From a virus, in the IMG/VR virus record IMGVR_UViG_3300021093_000421, positions 1 to 21,707 of that record: a DNA stretch of 21,707 nt. The stretch is one strand, 5' to 3'. A program made the translations under genes and the position numbers. Shown here piece by piece: positions 13,982 to 20,697 of the stretch. Position 1 is the stretch's first letter. Each line of letters opens with the position of its first letter. A model generated the notes under the pieces. That model was not told the origin of the DNA. It ran no database searches and saw only the letters and a list, made by a program, of their open reading frames with translations.

Positions 13982-14673
13982 TATGGCAGCCCAATTAAGC
14001 TTGTAGGATTAGTAATAGTAGAAAGAACAGATCCGAGAAGAGAACGCTTTAAAGCATTAACCAAACCTTGCGATTTCTCGTTGGTATTATCTAATCCTGG
14101 TTTTTGGCCAAGACCTAGGGAAGAAGAAAGAATGTCTTCCACAGAACGTGTGTCAGTACCCTGAGGTATCGTTGCAACAGCTTGAGCCGGAACAGAGAGT
14201 TTTTTCTGCTCTTCGTAAACTTTGTACAAGTCCCCCAAACTTTTTACTGGCTGCCCGTAGTAACTCTGACCTGCAGCGGTAGGCAAGGAAGCCCATTCAG
14301 GAGCAAGTTTATCCATGACGGTGCCAAACTTGGCACCTTGCAGAAATGGATCTAAGGCGCCACGGCGTTCAATAAGCCGAAGCGCGGCAATATCTTGCTC
14401 TTCGGGACCAAACTTTTTCAGTCCCAGCTCTTTGGCAACACCCTGCCAAGTCCCCGAAAGAAACTGATAAGCACCTGCTGCGTCACTGGCGTAACGACCA
14501 GATTTAATAACACGAGCTGGATGACGACTTAAATCATTAAATTTGCCGCCACCAAACATGGTCCTGTATCCGGACTCGCCAGGAGTTCCTTCGGCATAGC
14601 GAATTGTATTCAGCAAAGCCCGAACCTGGGGCCTCTGAAGCAACTGGCGATAGCGGGATGTTTTATCTGCCAT
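13981..14673 (-). CDS. GH104-type lytic transglycosylase (lambda endolysin-like), virion-associated
   Basis: Residues about 8-160 match the phage lambda R family: TIRYAEGT (catalytic Glu28; lambda has WSEGT), GYRTMFGGGKFNDLSRHPAR, SDAAGAYQFLSGTWQ, LGLKKFGPEEQDIAALRLI, and WASLPTAAGQSYYGQP. It should cleave the glycan backbone of peptidoglycan, forming anhydro-muramic ends. Unlike lambda R it carries a 70-residue C-terminal extension ending in LKRSLLGSVLSTITNPTSLI, a motif also present in the M23-like protein at 16514. Position among virion genes and the extension suggest a virion-borne enzyme that opens the wall during DNA entry rather than the lysis enzyme, for which the GH24 gene is the candidate. 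The start ATG at 14673 has TAAGGA rather far upstream. Confidence 0.88.
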   Translation of the reverse strand: MADKTSRYRQLLQRPQVRALLNTIRYAEGTPGESGYRTMFGGGKFNDLSRHPARVIKSGRYASDAAGAYQFLSGTWQGVAKELGLKKFGPEEQDIAALRLIERRGALDPFLQGAKFGTVMDKLAPEWASLPTAAGQSYYGQPVKSLGDLYKVYEEQKKLSVPAQAVATIPQGTDTRSVEDILSSSLGLGQKPGLDNTNEKSQGLVNALKRSLLGSVLSTITNPTSLIGLP

Positions 14674-14692
14674 GCTTACTATTTTACTGTCC

Positions 14693-14809
14693 TTATTCTC
14701 CTACCCAATTTGACTCGGCCTTGAGACCAGGGATGAACACAGCTTGAAGAGAAGCAATAATGCTTAAAGCGGCGGCAAGGCGTTTGACAAAATTAAGGCA
14801 AAGAATCAT
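14693..14809 (-). CDS. Possible small hydrophobic protein, 38 aa
   Basis: A short frame from ATG 14809 to TAA at 14693 encodes MILCLNFVKRLAAALSIIAS, then LQAVFIPGLKAESNWVGE. It has a basic N-terminus and a hydrophobic stretch like a short membrane helix or signal anchor, and fits the gap between two late genes. There is no convincing ribosome-binding site near the ATG (GGAGG is too far, about 20 bases upstream). It could equally be non-coding. The rest of the gap (14810-14912) shows nothing definite. Confidence 0.3.
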   Translation of the reverse strand: MILCLNFVKRLAAALSIIASLQAVFIPGLKAESNWVGE

Positions 14810-14912
14810 TGGATTAAAGCAACAACACTGGCCTCCATAGATCAAAAGATCAATTATCCAGCTGGTGGACTTACATGCAATGCAATGCCAAGTTTATAAG
14901 TTTATCAAAAGG

Positions 14913-16013
14913 TTATTTTAAACGACTCTCAAATGCACGCTTAAGAAGTGCTAGCTGCGTTTGTGTCAGATCTTCAGAAGATGGAACTTGAAGTCCACGC
15001 TTCAATACTTCCGTTCCGATCATGGAAGGCGGCATCTGCCCTGGAGCGCTGACGCCTAGCTGCTGTGCATCCACACCCAAGCCAAAGCCGGTGGTAGGCA
15101 TCTGGGCGGCAGAAGGGAATTGTACGTTACTGGGAAGACCAGCCGCTTCGCTGGCTTGTCCATAAACTGTTTGAGTCACTCCAGGGATATCTGTACCGAA
15201 CACTTGGCTACCCCGCATGGCCGCAGAGGTTTGATATCCGACTTGACCGGGGCGAACACGTTTGGCTAATTCAGGATTAGTGGTTGCCCAGATCTGCAAA
15301 CCAATTTTTTCTTTTTCTTCGGGTGAACTTGCGGCGTTATATGCTTTTGTTAAATCAGCAACTTGATATTTTTTAAAAAGTGGATCTTGTTCAGCTAACT
15401 GAGCTGCACGTGAACGCTCTTGATCTTGTGCCCGTTGCCTTGGATCAGAAGAAACCTTTTGTTGTTGGCCAGGGAATCCAGCACCTGGGCGAAAAGCCTC
15501 TGCAGCAGCACCTGCCGCAAGTTCCGATTCTCGATAACCAGGGGGTAAGTTACTTATGCGTTGTTGCGGCACTGTTACGGTCTTGGGTGAAATGTTTGTA
15601 CTAGGAATAAAAGGCGCGGCCAAAAAACCAAAGGGTGTTGCTAGTTCTAAAGCACCACCAAAACCTTTTTTCTCTTGTTCGCGAGCAAAGTTCATTAAAG
15701 GACGTTCAATTGAATCAGGTACAATTGAACTTACAAAACGATCAAGAGCGTTTCCTGGAGCTGCCGGAGACTGTTGATTAAGTGCTTGCCTGACTACCTC
15801 GGTCGACCCAACAGCCGTTAATGCTCCGGCTGCTTGCATGGGCCTGGTTCTAGCAATAATATTCAATTTTGCCGGAAGACTTCCTGCAACAGCTGCTTTT
15901 CTTACTTGAGGGCCAGCGGCGCGGAAAGCTCGAATTAAATCACGAGTTATGAAATCATCGGCCACTCCGATTGCACGGCGCCCTTGGCTAAGCAAAAAGG
16001 AAAGTGGATTCAT
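14913..16013 (-). CDS. Internal virion protein candidate, 366 aa
   Basis: The stop of the preceding gene and this ATG form TAATG (16013), so I choose this start over the TTG at 16022. The first 90 residues are helical with small residues and several hydrophobic patches (AAVAGSLPAKLNIIARTRPM; AAGALTAVGSTEVV), followed by a Pro/Gly/Gln-rich middle and a charged segment QQKVSSDPRQRAQDQERSRA. The C-terminus is a basic helix (LTQTQLALLKRAFESRLK). No catalytic motif is seen. Composition and place between head and tail genes suit an internal or ejected virion protein, but the family is not recognised. Confidence 0.6.
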   Translation of the reverse strand: MNPLSFLLSQGRRAIGVADDFITRDLIRAFRAAGPQVRKAAVAGSLPAKLNIIARTRPMQAAGALTAVGSTEVVRQALNQQSPAAPGNALDRFVSSIVPDSIERPLMNFAREQEKKGFGGALELATPFGFLAAPFIPSTNISPKTVTVPQQRISNLPPGYRESELAAGAAAEAFRPGAGFPGQQQKVSSDPRQRAQDQERSRAAQLAEQDPLFKKYQVADLTKAYNAASSPEEKEKIGLQIWATTNPELAKRVRPGQVGYQTSAAMRGSQVFGTDIPGVTQTVYGQASEAAGLPSNVQFPSAAQMPTTGFGLGVDAQQLGVSAPGQMPPSMIGTEVLKRGLQVPSSEDLTQTQLALLKRAFESRLK

Positions 16014-16474
16014 TACCGCCAAACCTCATGAAGATAAATACGAGAACCCACTGCAGTGTCAGCAGGGCCAGGCAGTGCCTGAATAAATTCAGCGCCTGAA
16101 CGCTCATAGCGATACCGAGCCTGGAACGGATCCTTGTAGTTAGGAACGTAAAGAATGTTGGCTAAACGATTTGTTTCGTAAAGATAAATCTCGTCCCATA
16201 CTTTCAATGCTTCTTTGGCATTGCTAGAACGAATAGTACGATCAACGTCACCAACGATACTTTCTAAACGTGTAGAAGGAGAAGTAGCAACTTCTGTTTT
16301 CTTTTCTGCCGTATCACACCGTCCGATTTGGATAGTGATCTTGTCGTAGAAATAAGAATCCGGAACGGTGTTCATCGCTTCTTCCAATCGGGCGTAATCA
16401 CCCGCTGGCACGGTCACCGTGAAGTAGCCCAGATGATACCGGACTCTACTCTTATCGAAGTCGCTTAACTGCAC
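16013..16474 (-). CDS. Conserved phage protein, possible head-completion factor, 153 aa
   Basis: It starts at GTG 16474 (MQLSDFDKSRVRYHLGYFTV) behind a good AAGGAG ribosome-binding site. The protein is compact, without repeats or membrane segments; RLEEAMNTVPDSYFYDKI and NYKDPFQARYRYERSGAEFI are the most distinctive stretches. I recall similar short proteins in cyanophage morphogenesis clusters, where a head-to-tail connector or completion role would fit, but no function is shown by the sequence. Translation is coupled to the following gene by TAATG. Confidence 0.6.
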   Translation of the reverse strand: MQLSDFDKSRVRYHLGYFTVTVPAGDYARLEEAMNTVPDSYFYDKITIQIGRCDTAEKKTEVATSPSTRLESIVGDVDRTIRSSNAKEALKVWDEIYLYETNRLANILYVPNYKDPFQARYRYERSGAEFIQALPGPADTAVGSRIYLHEVWR

Positions 16475-16513
16475 TTCTGAGTCTCCTTATCGTTTAATTA
16501 TAAAAGCAAGTAA

Positions 16514-17245
16514 TCAACCAAAAATACCGCCAAAAAAGTCTTTAGAGCCAGTATTGAATCCCGCCATGTACGGATCCAAAGTGTTGTAAGAAGATAAAAA
16601 AGAAGTTGGATTTAGTGCTTGAGATAAAACATTTCCTAATAATTGCTCTTTTAGTTCTTGTTGTAACGTCTTTTGTTTTTCTCCTGCGCCAGCCTGAGTA
16701 CCATAAAGAAAAGCTTTTAAGATATCTTCTGTTCTACCAGAATCTTTTGTAGTCTCTTCTACAGGTAGTTTAGGTGCAGACGGAAGTTCACTTGAGCCAA
16801 CACTGGCAGCTTTTGCTGGAGTTGTGTGAAGAAATTGAATATCGTAAGGATTGCCCTGTGGGTCAGTTGTTTTTAAAACTCCATATCCCCTTTCAGGCTG
16901 AAAGGTACCATAACCTTTATAGGAAAGCTGAGTTCCCGCAGGAATAGCTAGATCTATCCCTTCGTGATAAGTACTTGCTCCAGCAGTAGGCGCATCCCTG
17001 GGACCATATTTACTGGTAATGGGAAAATTCCACTTCCATCCTTCTTTTGTTTGTTGGACCAATGGTGTTTGATTGGGTCCAACCAATACGTTTTGAAGAA
17101 GAGTTCGCGCTTCTTCTGGATTAATTCGTTTGCCAGATCTCGGCCCAAAGCGCGGAATGATTCGTGAATCCAAATGCGCCCCGGTGCTTGGAAACACATC
17201 GAGTTTTGGATCAACAATACTTCCAATAGGAATTAAACCAGCCAT
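16514..17245 (-). CDS. M23 (LytM)-like peptidase-domain virion protein, incomplete active site
   Basis: Residues 73-142 look like the front part of an M23 peptidase: FPITSKYGPRDAP, then TYHEGIDLAIPAGTQLSY with the zinc ligands H94 and D98 of the HxxxD motif, then IQFLHTTP with H140. The C-terminal GxHLHFE strand that supplies the HxH residues in active enzymes is not present. The domain may be inactive, strongly divergent, or a structural spike-like module. After it comes a linker and an amphipathic tail with ELKEQLLGNVLSQALNPTSF (197-216), which matches the end of the GH104 protein. The ribosome-binding site is weak. It is likely part of the virion and may contact the cell wall on entry. Confidence 0.75.
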   Translation of the reverse strand: MAGLIPIGSIVDPKLDVFPSTGAHLDSRIIPRFGPRSGKRINPEEARTLLQNVLVGPNQTPLVQQTKEGWKWNFPITSKYGPRDAPTAGASTYHEGIDLAIPAGTQLSYKGYGTFQPERGYGVLKTTDPQGNPYDIQFLHTTPAKAASVGSSELPSAPKLPVEETTKDSGRTEDILKAFLYGTQAGAGEKQKTLQQELKEQLLGNVLSQALNPTSFLSSYNTLDPYMAGFNTGSKDFFGGIFG

Positions 17246-17271
17246 TATTGTTTTCTTTTTATTCTAAAACT

Positions 17272-17294
17272 AAAAACCCCCGGTTTCCCAGGGG
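17272..17294 (-). terminator. Intrinsic terminator after the HhH gene
   Basis: On the minus strand a 7-bp stem, CCCCTGG paired with CCGGGGG (one G-T pair), closes a stable GAAA tetraloop and is followed at once by TTTTT. It lies about 17 bp past the stop of the gene at 17311 and before the M23-like gene. Confidence 0.85.
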
Positions 17295-17310
17295 CTTTGA
17301 AGGAGATGGT

Positions 17311-17721
17311 TTATACACGGATTAAGTCAGCCGCTAGAACCGAGTCCCAATCGACTCTTTTAATTTGTCTTAGCTGCTCAAGATTATTAAATCTTTCACC
17401 CGACAAAGACATCTGGAGATCCTTGATCTCACGAGCTGTTTTAAGCCCGATGCCCTTGATGTGATCTGCAATCATTTGAGCAGTTGCCCCATTAATGTTG
17501 AGGCGATTATCAGGGGGAAAGGATCGCGGTTCTTCCTTGGCTGCTTTGTCCTTAACCTGAAGAGTTTTGACAGTTTTAGTTGCCTGTTCGTCAGGAGCTA
17601 GTTCAGTCTTGTAAACAGTAAAAAGGCGACCGTCTTGGTCTTCGACCATAAACCAATCGCCATCATCCCATTCACTTACAACTTTGACGCGGACATTAGT
17701 CTTTAGGTGCTTGTAGAGCAT
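17311..17721 (-). CDS. SH3-like plus helix-hairpin-helix protein, 136 aa
   Basis: The N-terminal 45 residues form short strands (VRVKVVSEWDDGDWFMVEDQ, GRLFTVYKTEL), like a small SH3/KOW barrel. After a charged linker, residues 75-98 read NINGATAQMIADHIKGIGLK, a helix-hairpin-helix motif with the GIG turn used for contacts with the DNA backbone. A second helical pair follows (LEQLRQIKRVDWDSVLAADL). A DNA-binding protein encoded among the head genes could bind the packaged or entering genome. The start ATG follows a 10-bp hairpin by one base, and a strong terminator follows the gene, so its expression looks individually set. Confidence 0.7.
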   Translation of the reverse strand: MLYKHLKTNVRVKVVSEWDDGDWFMVEDQDGRLFTVYKTELAPDEQATKTVKTLQVKDKAAKEEPRSFPPDNRLNINGATAQMIADHIKGIGLKTAREIKDLQMSLSGERFNNLEQLRQIKRVDWDSVLAADLIRV

Positions 17722-17722
17722 G

Positions 17723-17747
17723 AGGACCAGAAAAGCATTCTGGTCCT
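17723..17747 (-). promoter_or_regulatory. Hairpin directly before the HhH start codon
   Basis: Perfect 10-bp arms AGGACCAGAA and TTCTGGTCCT enclose five bases on the minus strand; the ATG at 17721 begins one base after the arm. The only AGGA-type ribosome-binding sequence nearby is in the far arm. There is no following U-run. It may limit translation or protect the 3' end of the abundant head-protein mRNA. Confidence 0.7.
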
Positions 17748-17759
17748 AGTTTACCCTAA

Positions 17760-18560
17760 TCAGCTGACAGTGCGACCAATCAGATAGCCGTCAATGTCTT
17801 CATAACCAGGGGCGGTGTCAGGCTGGATATAGCACACTTCAACGACGAAGTAACCAGCGCGACCAGCATTCGAATCGCCACTGGAGATGTACCAACCGCC
17901 AGAAGTGGTGGTGCCAGTGGTGGTGCCGCGAGCGTACACCTTATAGGTGGTAGCGGAAGTAACTTCCTTATACACACCCGAAGCGGTGACACCAGCAGCG
18001 CCAGTAGCGGTGAGCAGAGCGTTGTTGCTGTAAGCAGCGGAACCACCAGCAAAGAAGACTTCGCCAGGCTGAGAGCCAGAAACGGTAGAAGTCAGGTTAG
18101 CCTGAGACACACCTTCGCCAACACCGGTAACGGCCACAGGACCGCTGGCATCAGGGCAGAAGGTAAGAACGTTGCCGGTAGCAGCGTAAATACCAGAAGC
18201 AACACGGCCGTCACCCCAGCCAGAAGCAACCGAAATGGTGGCGCGATAAACGTAAGCAGGCAGCGTGGAATCACCAGAGATCACCATGCCGGTGATATCG
18301 GGACGAGTGTCGTCAGTCCGATAAGGGGAAGGAACGATCACATTGCCGGTACCGATTGCACCGCCACCAGAGGTAGCGGTAACGGCCACGTAACCACGCT
18401 GTTGGAAGTAGCGATAGCCGGGGATGGCCAGCACCGAAGTGGGGCCACCCTTGGAGGCGTTATTAGTCCCGTCATCGTTGGTATCAATGTTTTTGTACCA
18501 ACCGTTCAGAGCTTCCGCCCAGTTGCCGGGATAGATTTTCTTAGCAGACAAATAGGTCAT
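17760..18560 (-). CDS. Head decoration / second major structural protein candidate, 266 aa
   Basis: The gene follows the MCP by 36 bp, with a good AGGAAAAG ribosome-binding site before ATG 18560. It is GC-rich with a biased codon choice like the MCP, as expected for a very abundant protein. The sequence begins MTYLSAKKIYPGNWAEALNG and continues as Gly/Thr/Ser/Ala-rich beta strands (VAVTATSGGGAIGTGNVIVP; GRVASGIYAATGNVLTF), ending in EDIDGYLIGRTVS. Location right after the capsid gene suggests a capsid decoration or cement protein; a tail-tube role is less likely but not excluded. No named family is recognised. Confidence 0.65.
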   Translation of the reverse strand: MTYLSAKKIYPGNWAEALNGWYKNIDTNDDGTNNASKGGPTSVLAIPGYRYFQQRGYVAVTATSGGGAIGTGNVIVPSPYRTDDTRPDITGMVISGDSTLPAYVYRATISVASGWGDGRVASGIYAATGNVLTFCPDASGPVAVTGVGEGVSQANLTSTVSGSQPGEVFFAGGSAAYSNNALLTATGAAGVTASGVYKEVTSATTYKVYARGTTTGTTTSGGWYISSGDSNAGRAGYFVVEVCYIQPDTAPGYEDIDGYLIGRTVS

Positions 18561-18596
18561 TTATCTTTTCCTATGTTGTGAACTCATGGTTAATTA

Positions 18597-19751
18597 TCAG
18601 AGAACGCCGTCATCAGACACAAAGCTGTAGGCGGTGGTCACGAAGTCCTTGTTCAGGATCTCGAAGCCAGCGTACAGTTGCCAGATGAGGATGATGAAAC
18701 GGCTGAAGTCGTCGTTGTTGTTGATCAACACCTGAGCGTTCGGGCCGCCGATACCAACGCCAATGGCTTGAGGGCCGAAGAAGAAACCTTGAGCAACTTC
18801 TTGGTTGGCATAAGGGGCAGCGCCGGTGAAGGAAGCCGAAACGTTCTTGGTCGGGAAGTTGGTCGACTCGAAGAACTTAACGCCTTCAAACTGAACACCA
18901 GTTGGCATGACGGGTTCACCAGCCAGGAAATAAGCCTGACCAGCTTGGGGACCCATGTAGAAGCTGGCGTTGTTCGGCATCATGGGATTGCCCATGTACA
19001 TGCCTTGGCCAGGGTTGCCAGCGTAACGAGCAATCTCACGGAAGTCGGCATCACGACGCAGGTGCATCATGAAAGTGGGATCGCAAATGCAACGATACAG
19101 ACCATCAGCAAAGGTCGGAACGTTGCGCTTACGCAGATCCTTGACAACAGTCAGAAGATCGGTAGCAACGTGGAACTGCTGCACTTGAGCGGTGTACTCA
19201 GCAGCGGTATAGGTGATTTGACCAGAAGCGCTCTTGGTTTTGCCACCAGGGAAGTAGTAACCACCTTGGGTACCAGAAGCTTCGCCATTTGCTTCAGCTT
19301 TGGCAAGTTCGTCAATAAAGACGCGGTCACGCCAACGGCGATAGTCGTCAAGCAGGGTCAAGCTGCCGATCGACTGGTGGAACATATTCAGGTTGCCGGT
19401 ATCCAGCAGCAGACGCTGGGCGGTAACCAGGGTTTCACGAGCAATCTTAAAGGTGCTGGGTTGGGTCGGATCACCCGGATCAGCAGGGCCGGTGTATTCC
19501 TTCAGCACAACAAGCACCTTCTCTTTGGTGATGTTGCGGCTGTTGGCAGTACCGATGGTCTGGTCGGACACACGCTCGCGGCTGTCCTTGGTACCAGGGG
19601 TACCCCAGAACTTGTAGCGATCAAGCTGAACGGTTTGACCGGGTTGACGGGTAAAGTCGTGGACGACCACGGGCTCAACCGCCATTTCAGCGATGTAAGC
19701 AGGATGGGGACGGTAAAGTTCCGCACCCAAAATCTTAGGAAAGTCGTTCTC
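18597..19751 (-). CDS. Major capsid protein, 3' exon
   Basis: The visible frame codes for about 385 residues, running NDFPKILGAELYRPHPAYIA at its start to NKDFVTTAYSFVSDDGVL. Features such as YRWRDRVFIDELAKA, the Pro/Gly-rich N-arm and ADGLYRCICDPTFMMHLRRD followed by EIARYAG recall HK97-fold capsid proteins of the N4-gp56 type. Place between scaffold and decoration gene and the strong codon bias support the call. No proper start exists: the first in-frame start is TTG at 19730 with no ribosome-binding site at a workable distance, and the frame is closed by TAA (at about 19769) within group I intron sequence. Splicing to a tiny first exon (candidate GTG at 20587) would supply the N-terminus, for example MFI-ENDFPKIL. 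The exact 3' splice site, after 19752 or 19749, is uncertain. Confidence 0.88.
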   Translation of the reverse strand, partial: ENDFPKILGAELYRPHPAYIAEMAVEPVVVHDFTRQPGQTVQLDRYKFWGTPGTKDSRERVSDQTIGTANSRNITKEKVLVVLKEYTGPADPGDPTQPSTFKIARETLVTAQRLLLDTGNLNMFHQSIGSLTLLDDYRRWRDRVFIDELAKAEANGEASGTQGGYYFPGGKTKSASGQITYTAAEYTAQVQQFHVATDLLTVVKDLRKRNVPTFADGLYRCICDPTFMMHLRRDADFREIARYAGNPGQGMYMGNPMMPNNASFYMGPQAGQAYFLAGEPVMPTGVQFEGVKFFESTNFPTKNVSASFTGAAPYANQEVAQGFFFGPQAIGVGIGGPNAQVLINNNDDFSRFIILIWQLYAGFEILNKDFVTTAYSFVSDDGVL

Positions 19752-19974
19752 CTGGTCTCTAATCTCTTAGAGGGGTGGACTATCTCTTCATCCCTGAGGG
19801 ATGCCGGACGCTAAATCTGGTATTACGTAACAAGATCGTGTTACCCCCAGTAGTCTCTGCACCTTCCAATCACGGGCTTGATTGGCTTGGCTCAGGATTA
19901 CCCTCGTCTTTACGTTAGGGCTTCCCTGAATTCATCCGGTTTGCACTCATCAATTACTTGGTGAGGTGACAACG

Positions 19975-20003
19975 TTGAGCGTTCAGGTGAGGTATGTTAC
20001 AGT
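19975..20003 (+). promoter_or_regulatory. Possible promoter of the intron-encoded endonuclease gene
   Basis: TTGAGC (19975-19980) and TACAGT (19998-20003) are spaced 17 bp apart, 25 bp before the ATG at 20028. Each hexamer matches the sigma-70 consensus at four of six positions. Being antisense to the intron, the gene needs its own promoter, so some signal here is expected. Confidence 0.35.
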
Positions 20004-20027
20004 GTTGGAAACTTGTTTATAAACAAC

Positions 20028-20573
20028 ATGAATCCAAAACTTGTACCTGGATTTGGAAATCTTTACTTAACTGAAGAAGGAAAAGCTTTTGAAAAACAAC
20101 TTGATCAAAAAAATCAAGAATATTTTGTAGAGCTTTCTATTAGTTCAACCAGTTCTTACGATCGTATTTCAGTCCTTGTTGATGGAAAACGGAAGCGTTT
20201 TCATTTGCATGTCTTGATGGCGGTTGCTTTTTTAGGATTAGATCTTCGTTCGCATGGAACAAATACCTTTTCTTTACAAGTAGATCATGTAGATAACAAC
20301 AAGAGAAATAATCAAGTTGAAAATCTTCAGATCGTCACCAAACAAGAGAATTTGACAAGGGCCTGGAAAACGGGTTGTTATAAGAACAATGGTTTTGCCA
20401 GTAAAGGAAAGCCGAAGAAGTCTTTAAGAAAGTTTTCTTCAGAAGACGTAAAGCAAATTAAAACTTTAAAAGGAGCAGGTCTTTCTTATAGAAAAATTGC
20501 TGAAAAGTTTAACTGCAATCACGTAGCTATTTACCAAATCTTGAAAGGTAATACCTACCAGGATCTGAACTAG
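20028..20573 (+). CDS. HNH homing endonuclease within the intron, opposite strand
   Basis: The frame opens at a TTG (20013), but ATG 20028 (MNPKLVPGFGNLYLTEEGKA) is the better start; no strong ribosome-binding site is seen. Residues 57-110 form an HNH_3-type nuclease domain: KRFHLHVLMAVAFLG, then LQVDHVDNNKRNNQVENLQ (H87; N95 and N99 as candidate HNH Asn), then VTKQEN. The C-terminal residues 137-180 contain a helix-turn-helix (EDVKQIKTLKGAGLSYRKIA, NHVAIYQILKG), the usual DNA-recognition module of phage intron endonucleases. It would cut intronless capsid genes and spread the intron by homing. The gene reads against the capsid gene, so it must be transcribed separately. AT content is higher than in the capsid gene, consistent with acquisition. 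Confidence 0.88.
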   Translation: MNPKLVPGFGNLYLTEEGKAFEKQLDQKNQEYFVELSISSTSSYDRISVLVDGKRKRFHLHVLMAVAFLGLDLRSHGTNTFSLQVDHVDNNKRNNQVENLQIVTKQENLTRAWKTGCYKNNGFASKGKPKKSLRKFSSEDVKQIKTLKGAGLSYRKIAEKFNCNHVAIYQILKGNTYQDLN

Positions 20574-20578
20574 CTATC

Positions 20579-20602
20579 AATAAACACCTTGGTTTATCCT
20601 CC
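20579..20602 (-). promoter_or_regulatory. Candidate capsid-gene ribosome-binding site and tiny 5' exon
   Basis: On the minus strand GGAGG (20602-20598) is followed after ten bases by GTG TTT ATT (20587-20579), which would encode fMet-Phe-Ile before an in-frame TAG at 20572-20570. ATAAAC and GTTTAT around the GTG can form a 6-bp hairpin that would bring the start closer to GGAGG. The last eight exon bases (TGTTTATT) can pair with GGTAAATA at 20535-20528 as a P1 ending in the required U-G pair. No other start with a ribosome-binding site exists between here and the capsid frame. Confidence 0.45.
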
Positions 20603-20660
20603 GAAATTAAGTTTTATCGGGTGAAAGATTTGGCTTTTGCCTAATCTATGAAAATTTTAA

Positions 20661-20691
20661 CAGCCAGTAACCTAAATTAGATTACTGGCTG
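20661..20691 (-). terminator. Hairpin after the scaffold gene, possible leaky terminator
   Basis: Arms CAGCCAGTAA and TTACTGGCTG (10 bp), with a further CTAA/TTAG inside, lie 7 bp past the scaffold stop. On the minus strand the hairpin is followed by TTAAAATTTT rather than a clean U-run, so termination may be partial, helping to set the ratio of scaffold to capsid mRNA, or it may be a processing site. Confidence 0.5.
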
Positions 20692-20697
20692 AAAAAA

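Larger units (their letters stand above)
19752..20578 (-). ncRNA. Group I (subgroup IA-like) self-splicing intron in the capsid gene
   Basis: The minus strand holds all core elements in order. P3 is CCGGA (19935-19939) paired with TCCGG (19804-19808). P element is GAATTCAGGGAAGCCC (19918-19933); its TCAGG pairs with CCTGA of Q (TAATCCTGAGCCAAG, 19886-19900) as P4. P5 is CCCT/AGGG (19901-19920), P6 is CCAATC/GATTGG (19866-19885). R is GGTGCAGAGACTACTGG (19847-19863), S is GAAGAGATAGTCC (about 19777-19789), with P7 formed by GACTA/TAGTC. Between R and P3' lie two extra hairpins (CTGG/CCAG and GTAACA/TGTTAC), the P7.1/P7.2 of subgroup IA. P8 is CATCCC/GGGATG (19789-19803) and P9 is CTCTAA-GAGA-TTAGAG (19757-19772), a GNRA loop. 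The 3' end is well placed; the 5' boundary rests on a proposed P1 and is tentative. Confidence 0.85.

Noticed and set aside
14810-14912. Possible tRNA or small RNA in the intergenic gap
   Set aside because: No cloverleaf, anticodon stem or clear stable hairpin could be drawn.
19730-19730. TTG at 19730 as the true capsid start
   Set aside because: The AGGAG upstream is about 20 bases away, the codons before it (NDFPKI) read as protein, and the region just upstream is an intron core.
18678-19814. Long plus-strand open frame (378 codons) opposite the capsid gene
   Set aside because: It mirrors the biased codon use of the capsid gene, has no domain or ribosome-binding site, and runs into the intron core. 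The capsid reading is far better supported.
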